Source: Burkholderiales bacterium (GTDB lineage Bacteria; Pseudomonadota; Gammaproteobacteria; Burkholderiales; SG8-39). From it: a stretch of DNA of 7,104 nucleotides. The DNA is taken from assembly GCA_020846575.1 (NCBI GenBank), contig JADLDQ010000048.1, forward strand, positions 1 to 7,104. Reading direction: 5' to 3'. This document shows positions 1 through 5,057 of this stretch, in pieces (the first letter of the stretch is position 1; each line of letters begins with the position of its first letter). Below the pieces are notes generated by a model. The model did not search any database, was not told the origin of the DNA, and was given only the letters and a program-made list of their open reading frames with translations. The position numbers and the translations under genes are program-made.

Positions 1-126
1 AAAGAGCGCGCGCTCGAGTACGTGTGCGGCTACTCGTGCTTCAACGAGGCGTCGGTCCGCGATTACCAGAGGAAGACCGCCCAGTGGACCATCGGCAAGA
101 ACTTCGACGCCACCGGCGCCTTCGGC
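1..126 (+). pseudogene. FAH-family hydrolase, internal fragment (sense piece of a fold-back)
   Basis: Reading frame +1 from base 1 gives 42 residues typical of the middle of bacterial fumarylacetoacetate hydrolase (FAH) family proteins: GYSCFNEASVRDYQ, then QWTIGKNFDATGAFG. In the family these elements form part of the active-site region; the acidic residue after the Asn (Glu here, often Asp) is a metal ligand. After GAFG the family normally continues with Pro and a 'VTADE'-like stretch. Here the frame instead runs into the antisense of an FAH N-terminus, so family resemblance stops at about base 126. The frame stays open to a stop at 418-420, but that extension is shadow sequence. The piece has no start codon of its own and begins outside the window. 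It does not overlap in protein position with the - strand N-terminal piece next to it, so both could come from one gene. The family match is by eye and is strong; the cause of the break is inferred. Confidence 0.8.
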
Positions 127-399
127 CGCGTGATCCAGGTAGTTGAGGCCCAGGCAGATGATCTTCCCCGGCCGGGTGATGGGCGGCCGGAACGCGAGGC
201 CGGCGAGCAGGCGGCGCTGCTCTCGCGTGGCCGCGGCCGCGGCCTTCTTCACCGCCGGCCAGGCCGTATCGCCCAGGTTGATGAGGGCGAGGAGCTCGGA
301 CGGCAGCTCGGGCGCCGCCATCTTGAGATCGACGGCGGAATCGCCCTCGCAGACGCCCAGCCGGGCCTGGCCCTGATGCGTGAAGCTGACGATTCTCAT
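118..399 (-). pseudogene. FAH-family hydrolase, N-terminal 94 residues (truncated at an inversion junction)
   Basis: On the - strand an ATG at 399 opens a typical FAH-family N-terminus: MRIVSFTHQGQARLGV, then at about residues 76-94 PGKIICLGLNYLDHAAEG, the conserved turn that leads into the hydrolase domain. FAH-family enzymes hydrolyse C-C bonds in 1,3-diketo acids, or act on related acylpyruvate or ureidoglycolate-like substrates, and usually use Mg2+. A full protein is near 280 residues. Family resemblance ends at codon 94 (base 118). The frame has no stop before base 1, but the rest is the complement of the + strand FAH fragment. The metal-binding ExE segment and the C-terminal half are missing from this strand. 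The gene is transcribed away from the thiolase. Its Shine-Dalgarno is weak (GGAC about 8 bases before the start). The exact substrate cannot be read from this piece. Confidence 0.85.
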
Positions 400-555
400 G
401 AGCGTGTCCGATGTGATTGACCGAATCCGCAGGCGTCCCCGGGCGCAGGGGATGTACCCGGCGCGCAAGCGGCGGGACATGCCGTGCGCCAGGCGGCGGA
501 ACGCCGCGGATTTTGCCACGACTCGCGCCTGCGCCGCCCGCGCTCCCGGCTGGCG

Positions 556-561
556 TATACT
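556..561 (+). promoter_or_regulatory. candidate -10 element (TATACT) upstream of the thiolase
   Basis: TATACT, five of six bases of the sigma-70 -10 consensus, lies about 78 bases before the thiolase ATG in the divergent gap between the FAH and thiolase genes. I see no convincing -35 hexamer at 16-18 bases, so this is only a candidate. In such GC-rich sequence an AT-rich hexamer stands out. Confidence 0.3.
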
Positions 562-638
562 CGCTTCGACACGGCGCTGCGATCTCGGCGCGGCGCACGT
601 TCCACCATCCTGTTCCGAAACCCTCTGGCGAGACTCCC

Positions 639-1844
639 ATGAACGAAGCCTTTGTCTGCGACGCCGTGCGCACGCCCTTCGGGCGCTTCGGCGGCTCGCT
701 CGCCCCGGTGCGCACCGACGATCTCGCGGCCATTCCCATGAAGGCTCTGATGGAGCGCAATCCCGGCGTGGACTGGGCTGCGCTGGACGATGTGATCTAC
801 GGCTGCGTCAACCAGGCGGGCGAGGACAATCGCAACGTGGCGCGCATGGCGCTGCTGCTCGCCGGCCTGCCGCAGGAAGTCCCCGGCGCCACCGTGAACC
901 GCCTGTGCGGATCGGGACTGAACGCGGTGGGCAGCGCCGCGCGCGCGATCCGCGCCGGTGAGGCCTCGCTGGTGATGGCGGGCGGCGTGGAGAGCATGAC
1001 CCGCTCGCCCTTCGTGATGGCGAAGGCCGAGTCGGCGTTCTCGCGCAGCGCCAGGATCGAGGACACCACCCTGGGCTGGCGTTTCGTCAACCCGGCGATG
1101 AAGGCGAGGTACGGCATCGATTCCATGGCGGAGACCGCGGAGAACGTGGCCGAGGAGTTCCGCATCGGGCGCGCCGACCAGGACGCCTTTGCGCTGCGCA
1201 GCCAGCAGCGCTGGGCGGCGGCGAACAAGGCGGGCCATTTCGGCTCGCAGCTCACGCCGGTGAGGATTCCGCAGAGGAAGGGCGATCCGCTGGTGGTGGC
1301 GGTGGACGAGCATCCGCGTCCCGACACCACCGCCGAGGGCCTGGCGAAGTTGAAGGGCGTGGTGAAGGACGGCGGCACGGTCACCGCGGGTAATGCCTCG
1401 GGCATCAACGACGGCGCCTGCGCGCTCATCGTCGCGAGCGAGGCGGCGGCGAAAAAACACGGCCTGGCGCCGCGCGCGCGCATCATCGCCATGGCGGCCG
1501 CGGGCGTCGCGCCGCGCATCATGGGTGTGGGGCCCATCCCCGCCGCGCGCAAGGTGCTGGCGATTGCGGGCCTGTCGATCCCGCAGATGGACGTGATCGA
1601 GCTGAACGAGGCGTTCGCCGCGCAGGCGCTGGCGGTGACGCGCGACCTGGGCCTTGCGGACGATGCCTCCCACGTCAATCCCTGGGGCGGGGCGATCGCG
1701 ATCGGGCACCCGCTCGGCGCCTCCGGTGCACGCCTGGTGACCACCGCGGTCGCCGAGCTGCACGCAAACGAGGGACGCTACGCGCTGTGCACCATGTGCA
1801 TCGGTGTCGGCCAGGGCATCGCCCTCGTCCTCGAGCGGGTGTGA
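639..1844 (+). CDS. pcaF: 3-oxoadipyl-CoA thiolase / acetyl-CoA acyltransferase
   Basis: This 401-residue thiolase has the usual length for 3-oxoadipyl-CoA thiolases (PcaF/PaaJ). Known family role: CoA-dependent cleavage of 3-oxoadipyl-CoA to succinyl-CoA and acetyl-CoA, the last step of the beta-ketoadipate and phenylacetate routes, in the cytoplasm. The nucleophilic Cys90 sits in NRLCGSG, Asn323 in ELNEAFAAQ, His357 in GHPLGASG, and the acid/base Cys387 in CTMCIGVGQG, so all four catalytic positions are present. The stretch DVIYGCVNQAGEDNRNVARM (residues 51-70) is characteristic of the PcaF/PaaJ group rather than of biosynthetic acetoacetyl-CoA thiolases. The start at 639 matches family N-termini (MNEAFVCDAVRTPFGR). 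The frame is open 74 codons further upstream, but that part is Arg/Gly/Pro-rich and unlike any thiolase. The Shine-Dalgarno is weak (GGCGAGA). It diverges from the FAH gene; no pcaIJ or paa genes are in view. Precise acyl-CoA specificity is inferred from similarity. Confidence 0.93.
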   Translation: MNEAFVCDAVRTPFGRFGGSLAPVRTDDLAAIPMKALMERNPGVDWAALDDVIYGCVNQAGEDNRNVARMALLLAGLPQEVPGATVNRLCGSGLNAVGSAARAIRAGEASLVMAGGVESMTRSPFVMAKAESAFSRSARIEDTTLGWRFVNPAMKARYGIDSMAETAENVAEEFRIGRADQDAFALRSQQRWAAANKAGHFGSQLTPVRIPQRKGDPLVVAVDEHPRPDTTAEGLAKLKGVVKDGGTVTAGNASGINDGACALIVASEAAAKKHGLAPRARIIAMAAAGVAPRIMGVGPIPAARKVLAIAGLSIPQMDVIELNEAFAAQALAVTRDLGLADDASHVNPWGGAIAIGHPLGASGARLVTTAVAELHANEGRYALCTMCIGVGQGIALVLERV

Positions 1845-1916
1845 AAGCGCGCGCCAGGGGCGGCGCGCAGGCCGCCACGGTGCGGCCATGGCGCGGCGCC
1901 CCTGGCGCCTGCGCTT
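1845..1916 (+). terminator. long GC-rich hairpin after the thiolase, probable terminator
   Basis: Directly after the thiolase stop, 1851-1868 pairs with 1891-1908 (17 of 18 positions). Across a 2-base bulge the stem extends to AAGCGC / GCGCTT at 1845-1850 and 1911-1916. The loop itself contains GGCCGC (1870-1875) paired with GCGGCC (1882-1887). It has no U-tract, so termination is inferred from stem strength and position. It separates the thiolase from the next gene. Confidence 0.5.
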
Positions 1917-1921
1917 GAGCT

Positions 1922-1927
1922 TAGAAT
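1922..1927 (+). promoter_or_regulatory. candidate -10 element (TAGAAT) upstream of the 183-residue gene
   Basis: TAGAAT (five of six bases of TATAAT) lies 69 bases before the next start, just downstream of the large hairpin. No good -35 is visible. If used, transcription would begin near 1934 and the leader would contain the 12-base tandem repeat and small hairpin at 1939-1978. A similar TAGAAT occurs before the SDR gene at 3882. Confidence 0.3.
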
Positions 1928-1938
1928 CATTCGATCCA

Positions 1939-1978
1939 TCGGGGCCGCCCTCGGGGCCGCCCGCTGCCCCTTCGGGGC
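1939..1978 (+). repeat. 12-bp tandem duplication and small hairpin in the leader
   Basis: TCGGGGCCGCCC occurs twice in perfect tandem at 1939-1950 and 1951-1962. It is followed by GCCCC-TTC-GGGGC (1966-1978), a five-base-pair hairpin. The GGGGCC/CCGCCC units could also pair with GGGCGG at 1975-1980, giving alternative folds just before the Shine-Dalgarno at 1987-1990. Function is unknown; the repeat itself is certain. Confidence 0.6.
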
Positions 1979-1996
1979 GGACCTCCGGAGTCCACC

Positions 1997-2548
1997 ATGC
2001 ATACCGAAGTCCACGTTCACGGCACCGTACCCTTGAAGAATGCAGTGTCGCAGGCGGACCTGGAGCAGGCGCTCGGGCCGTGGTTCAGCTACGTCGACAT
2101 CGAGAACCTCGGCGAGGCGCGCAGCGCGAACCAGGATGAGCCCGGGGTGGTCTACGACCGGCGCAAGCGCATGCTCGAAATCTGCTGGACCGGGTGGGTC
2201 GGGCGCAATTTCCAGAAGGCTCTGGAGTCGGCCTTCGAGGCGCTCGGGCCGTTCGCGGAGGAGGCCTCGGGCGTCGAGGTCACCTACTACCACGAGGACG
2301 GCCGCGACGAACGCGGCATGGTGTTCGTGGGGCCTGCCGCCGACGCGATCGAAGCGGTGCAGCGGCGCTACATGATCGAGGACCTCCAGGATCTGCTCGG
2401 GCGCCACTTCGGCGATCCCGAGATCAGCGAGGTGGTGGGACTGGTGAACCAGCTCTTCGACCGCCGCTGGGCGCAGCGCGGCGCGGCGCCCGCCACCGGG
2501 ATCTCCGAGCGCCCGCAGCGCTCGGCGGGCAAGCGCCACCTGCACTGA
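1997..2548 (+). CDS. conserved-looking hypothetical protein (183 residues)
   Basis: I do not recognise a function. It resembles a small betaproteobacterial protein family of unknown role (possibly the one named DUF6806; this is from memory and unverified). The protein starts MHTEVHVHGTVPL, has an acidic middle with VYDRRKRMLEICWTGWVGRNF (split around residues 51-71), a FEALGPF segment, then VEVTYYHEDGRDERG and MVFVGPAADAIEAVQRR. It ends with an amphipathic VVGLVNQLFDRRW segment and a basic, probably disordered tail. There is no signal peptide or membrane segment, so it is likely cytoplasmic. The alternating beta-like strands and helices suggest a compact alpha/beta fold; this is inference. 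A good Shine-Dalgarno (GGAG at 1987-1990, 6-base spacing) supports the start. It appears to be a single-gene unit, bounded by a hairpin upstream and a convergent gene downstream. Confidence is high that it is coding and low for any role. Confidence 0.8.
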   Translation: MHTEVHVHGTVPLKNAVSQADLEQALGPWFSYVDIENLGEARSANQDEPGVVYDRRKRMLEICWTGWVGRNFQKALESAFEALGPFAEEASGVEVTYYHEDGRDERGMVFVGPAADAIEAVQRRYMIEDLQDLLGRHFGDPEISEVVGLVNQLFDRRWAQRGAAPATGISERPQRSAGKRHLH

Positions 2549-2565
2549 CCGCCGCGTCCGCGCGT

Positions 2566-2589
2566 GCTGCCGCCCGCCGCCGCGGCAGC
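2566..2589. terminator. GC hairpin in the convergent gap, possible bidirectional terminator
   Basis: GCTGCCGC (2566-2573) and GCGGCAGC (2582-2589) form a perfect eight-base-pair stem with an eight-base loop, 17 bases after the stop of the 183-residue gene. No T-run follows on either strand. Position between two convergent genes makes a terminator plausible, but in such GC-rich sequence chance stems are common. Confidence 0.35.
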
Positions 2590-2605
2590 CGGTTCGCGCC
2601 GCTGG

Positions 2606-2670
2606 ACTGGCGGGTGCGGCTGCCGCACTGGCGGGTGCGCGCCGCCGCACTGGCGGATGCGCGCCGCCAG
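2606..2670 (+). repeat. three-copy tandem repeat, period 21-22 bp
   Basis: Three adjacent units, each beginning ACTGGCGGGTGCG or a one-base variant, run at 2606-2626, 2627-2648 and 2649-2670. The third has A for G in GGATGC. They lie in the gap between two convergent genes, 58 bases after one stop and 33 bases before the other. They do not appear to encode protein. They may be a slippage-prone minisatellite or part of a 3' end structure. Confidence 0.7.
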
Positions 2671-2702
2671 GCCGGCGGGCACGGATTCCTCTCGGGATCG
2701 CT

Positions 2703-3668
2703 TCAGTACCCCTTCGCGCGATCCACCGCCATCGACAGCGGTTCGCCGCATACGAAACGCCGCAGGTTCTGCGCGAACAGCTCGGCCACGATGCGATCGC
2801 GCTGCGGGTGGCCGCCGCCGATGTGCGGCAGCACCAGGATGCCCTCGGTGGTCCAGAACGGATGCGAGGCGGGCAGCGGCTCCTCGCGGAAGGCGTCGAG
2901 CACCGCACCGGCGATGACGCCGGTGCGCACCGCCTCGATCAGGTCCGCGTCGACGATCAGGGCCCCGCGCGCGAAATTGAGCAGCCAGGCAGAGGGCTTC
3001 ATCGCGGACAGGCGCTGCGTGTTCATGAGGTGTTCGGTCTGCGCGGTGAGCGGCAGCAGCAGCAGCACGAAATCCGCTTGCCGCAGCACCTCGTCCATCG
3101 CCCGCGGCGGGTAGACGCGCTCGACGTGCGGCACCGCCGCGCCCGATTGGCGCACGCCGATGACCCGCAATTCCAGGGCCGCGGCCTTTCGCGCCAGCTC
3201 CGCGCCGATGGCGCCCACGCCGAGAATGCCCAGGGTCTTGCCGGCAAGCGGCTCGGAAACCACACGCCGCCAGCGGCGCTCGCGCTGGCTGGCGACATGC
3301 TCGGCATAGTGCTTGGTGATGTGGAACAGCGCCCCGAGGATGTTCTCCGGCATCTGCACGCGGTGAATGCCGCGCGCGCAGGTGAGCGTGATGCCTTCGC
3401 GCAGGTCGGACCGGGCGAGCCAGCCCTCCACGCCGGCGCTCGGGGTCTGTATCCAGACGAGCCTCGGCATGCGCGCGAGCAGTCCCGCGGGCGGCGGCCA
3501 GCACACCAGCAGATCGGCGCGCGCGAGCAGTTCCTCCCCGGGCAACTGGTCGCGGTGTATCTCGGCGAACTCCACCCGCTCGCCAAGGCCCGCGCGTTGC
3601 GCCGCCTCGCGGTAGGTCGCCGGGTTCTCCGTCCATAGGAGGGCGAGCGGTCTGGCGTTCTCGGTCAT
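2703..3668 (-). CDS. D-2-hydroxyacid dehydrogenase (glyoxylate/hydroxypyruvate reductase type)
   Basis: This is a 321-residue NAD(P)-dependent oxidoreductase of the D-isomer-specific 2-hydroxyacid dehydrogenase family, interconverting 2-keto acids and D-2-hydroxy acids in the cytoplasm. The nucleotide-binding motif is LGILGVGAIG (Gly150, Gly152, Gly155). The catalytic triad is present: Arg234 in NFARGALI, Glu263 in FREEPLP, His282 in LPHIGGG. Arg173 follows the second strand of the Rossmann fold (VIGVRQSG), where NAD-preferring members usually carry Asp, so NADPH use is likely but inferred. The usual AEYVLG-like helix start reads MPENILG here. The start at 3668 (MTENARPLALLW) has an AAAGGGA Shine-Dalgarno just upstream; the longer open frame is Arg/Pro-rich and not protein-like. 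It converges with the 183-residue gene and diverges from the SDR gene. Substrate is not determined; GhrA-like reductases are the closest type I recognise. Confidence 0.88.
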   Translation of the reverse strand: MTENARPLALLWTENPATYREAAQRAGLGERVEFAEIHRDQLPGEELLARADLLVCWPPPAGLLARMPRLVWIQTPSAGVEGWLARSDLREGITLTCARGIHRVQMPENILGALFHITKHYAEHVASQRERRWRRVVSEPLAGKTLGILGVGAIGAELARKAAALELRVIGVRQSGAAVPHVERVYPPRAMDEVLRQADFVLLLLPLTAQTEHLMNTQRLSAMKPSAWLLNFARGALIVDADLIEAVRTGVIAGAVLDAFREEPLPASHPFWTTEGILVLPHIGGGHPQRDRIVAELFAQNLRRFVCGEPLSMAVDRAKGY

Positions 3669-3690
3669 GGGAATCCCTTTGCGGCGCCGC

Positions 3691-3739
3691 GCGGGTTCGC
3701 TGTCGCGTCGCGCCGGGTGCGCGCCGCGGGGCGAACCGC
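3691..3739 (-). promoter_or_regulatory. leader hairpin upstream of the 2-hydroxyacid dehydrogenase
   Basis: GCGGGTTCGC (3691-3700) and GCGAACCGC (3731-3739) are complementary with a single bulged G. If the - strand TATGAT at 3755-3750 is used, one arm lies at the very 5' end of the mRNA and the other ends about 10 bases before the AAAGGGA ribosome site. It could affect mRNA stability or translation; this is inference. Confidence 0.3.
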
Positions 3740-3749
3740 AGCGCCGGCG

Positions 3750-3755
3750 ATCATA
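3750..3755 (-). promoter_or_regulatory. candidate -10 element (TATGAT) for the 2-hydroxyacid dehydrogenase
   Basis: On the - strand TATGAT, five of six consensus bases, lies 81 bases before the ATG at 3668. No clear -35 is seen at the expected distance. Confidence 0.3.
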
Positions 3756-3852
3756 CGCGAGAGGACTGCGCCGAGCCGCGGACGGTGCGTGCGGTACCGG
3801 CCGCGCGTGCGGCGCGCGCGAGGTGTCGGTTCGTTGCTTGCGCGGCGGTGAC

Positions 3853-3868
3853 GCCCGGATACCCGGGC
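3853..3868. promoter_or_regulatory. perfect 6-4-6 palindrome, operator candidate
   Basis: GCCCGG-ATAC-CCGGGC is a perfect inverted repeat centred about 24 bases upstream of the TAGAAT -10 candidate, so it covers the -35 region of the presumed SDR promoter. A repressor or activator dimer site is a reasonable reading of this position; no regulator is encoded nearby, so it is unproven. Confidence 0.35.
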
Positions 3869-3881
3869 AGGTGGCGGCGGA

Positions 3882-3887
3882 TAGAAT
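3882..3887 (+). promoter_or_regulatory. candidate -10 element (TAGAAT) for the SDR gene
   Basis: TAGAAT in the context GGATAGAATGGG, five of six consensus bases, lies 189 bases before the chosen SDR start and 36 bases before an alternative in-frame ATG at 3918. The -35 region coincides with the palindrome at 3853-3868. Confidence 0.35.
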
Positions 3888-4070
3888 GGGCTCCTGGCAG
3901 GCCGATGCAGGAGACCGATGACGGTCCCCGGCGTCCAGGACGGCGCGCAGTTCGCCACGGTGAGGCGCAAGTACTTGCATCGCTGGAATCGGGGATGCAA
4001 CAGCGATCGTGGGCCCCGTCTGCATCGAGCTGCCGGATCAAGGCGCGGCTCTTCACAGGGGGACAGGCAC

Positions 4071-5057
4071 ATGGCATACAGCGCAGACTTCGACAAGTTC
4101 CGCTTTCCGGCGGCGCTGGCCGGGGCATTCGCCGGCAAGCGCGTCTTCGTGACCGGCTCGGGCAAGGATCACGGCATCGGCCAGGCGCTGATCCTGGCCG
4201 CCGCCGCCAACGGCGCGGCCTGCGTGGGGGTGCATTTCCACCGGAGCTACCGCGACGGGTTCGACCTGGTGGCCGCGCTGCGCGCGCGCGGCGTGAAGGC
4301 CTTCGCTCTCCAGGCCGACGTCACCAACACCCGCGACCTGTGGGCCTCGCGCAGCTACATGATCGAGCAGATGGACGGCAAAGGGCCGGATATCCTGATC
4401 TGCAACTCGGGGCTGACCGAGAAGGGTTACCGCTTCGGGCGCGCGCTCTCGGCGCTCGAGGGCGAGAGCCGCGCCGAGCGCCGCGCGCGGGTGCGCCAGC
4501 AGTACCTGGACGACATCGCCGAATCGTCGATGGTGATGAACACCAAGATCGAGGGCTTCGTCGCCATGACCCACCTGTGGGCCGCCGAGGCGATCTACCA
4601 CAACCAGCCGCTGCAGATGCTCTACATCTCCTCGATGCAGGCGATCGAGCCCGGTGTCGCTGTGCCGGGCTACGTGGTGGCCAACTGGGCGGTGCTGCGC
4701 CTGCCCGAGGTGCTGAAGGTCAACCTCGGGCGCTCGGCGAACATGGTGAGCGCCGCCTGCCTGATGCTGCCCTTCATCCGCACCGGCATGACCGAGGAGT
4801 ACGCGGACAACCCGAAGGTGTTCGGGCGCTGGCAGCCGCGCATGCTGGAGCCCTTCGAGGCGGCGCACGGCATGACGCAGCTCCTGTGCCGCCCGGCCGA
4901 GGAGCTGAACCTGGGCAACTTCAAGCTGTGCGTGTCCGGGAGCGCCGAGGACATGAAGCTCACCTGGTCGCGGGTGAGGCTCGAACCCAGGGAGGAAGCG
5001 CTCGACTGGAGCGCCGGTGAGCCGCTGCGGCTGGCGCAGACAGGCGCAGCCGCCTGA
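4071..5057 (+). CDS. divergent short-chain dehydrogenase/reductase (SDR) with YxxxN in place of YxxxK
   Basis: This 328-residue protein has an SDR Rossmann fold. The cofactor loop is VTGSGKDHGIG (residues 27-37), two residues longer than the classical TGxxxGIG. It also has Asp83 in QADVTN, an NNAG-like CNSG (111-114), and a probable helix-4 Asn at 157 (MNTKIEGF). The active site shows Ser188 and, exactly 13 residues on, Tyr201, but the next catalytic position reads YVVAN: Asn205 (AAC) replaces the usual Lys. An insertion of about 35 charged residues (roughly 120-155) follows CNSG, and there is a C-terminal extension after about 300; classical SDRs are near 250 residues. It likely binds NAD(P)(H); ordinary dehydrogenase activity is uncertain. 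The start at 4071 has AGGGGGA seven bases upstream. An in-frame ATG at 3918 with AGGAG is possible but would add 51 Arg/Gly-rich residues. It sits upstream of a receptor remnant and a sulfatase-like gene on the same strand. The substrate is unknown. Confidence 0.85.
   Translation: MAYSADFDKFRFPAALAGAFAGKRVFVTGSGKDHGIGQALILAAAANGAACVGVHFHRSYRDGFDLVAALRARGVKAFALQADVTNTRDLWASRSYMIEQMDGKGPDILICNSGLTEKGYRFGRALSALEGESRAERRARVRQQYLDDIAESSMVMNTKIEGFVAMTHLWAAEAIYHNQPLQMLYISSMQAIEPGVAVPGYVVANWAVLRLPEVLKVNLGRSANMVSAACLMLPFIRTGMTEEYADNPKVFGRWQPRMLEPFEAAHGMTQLLCRPAEELNLGNFKLCVSGSAEDMKLTWSRVRLEPREEALDWSAGEPLRLAQTGAAA

Larger units (their letters stand above)
3669..4070. other. 402-bp divergent intergenic region with two promoter candidates and several inverted repeats
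   Basis: This gap between the 2-hydroxyacid dehydrogenase (-) and the SDR (+) contains no gene I can support. It holds: a leader inverted repeat for the - strand gene (3691-3700 with 3731-3738); a TATGAT -10 candidate on the - strand (3755-3750); a perfect palindrome GCCCGG-ATAC-CCGGGC (3853-3868); a TAGAAT -10 candidate on the + strand (3882-3887); an AGGAG-ATG in frame with the SDR (3909-3920); the inverted repeat TTGCATC/GATGCAA (3975-3981, 3994-4000) interleaved with CGCTG/CAGCG (3981-3985, 4001-4005); and the AGGGGGA Shine-Dalgarno of the SDR (4057-4063). No regulator gene is in the window. Confidence 0.6.

Noticed and set aside
493..514. Hairpin GCGGCG-GAA-CGCCGC followed by GGATTTT, resembling a small intrinsic terminator on the + strand.
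   Set aside because: It lies between divergent genes and upstream of the thiolase promoter candidate, where no + strand transcript is expected; the T-run is only four bases.
417..638. An N-terminal extension of the thiolase to 417.
   Set aside because: The extra 74 residues are Arg/Gly/Pro-rich and unlike thiolases, and the family N-terminus begins exactly at 639.
396..1889. A 497-codon - strand frame opposite the thiolase.
   Set aside because: The + strand thiolase has all catalytic residues; the antisense product is Arg/His/Ala-rich shadow sequence.
2368..3636. A 422-codon - strand frame overlapping the 2-hydroxyacid dehydrogenase.
   Set aside because: It is another frame of the same strand; the dehydrogenase motifs are in the 3668-2703 frame and this one gives Arg-rich low-complexity sequence.
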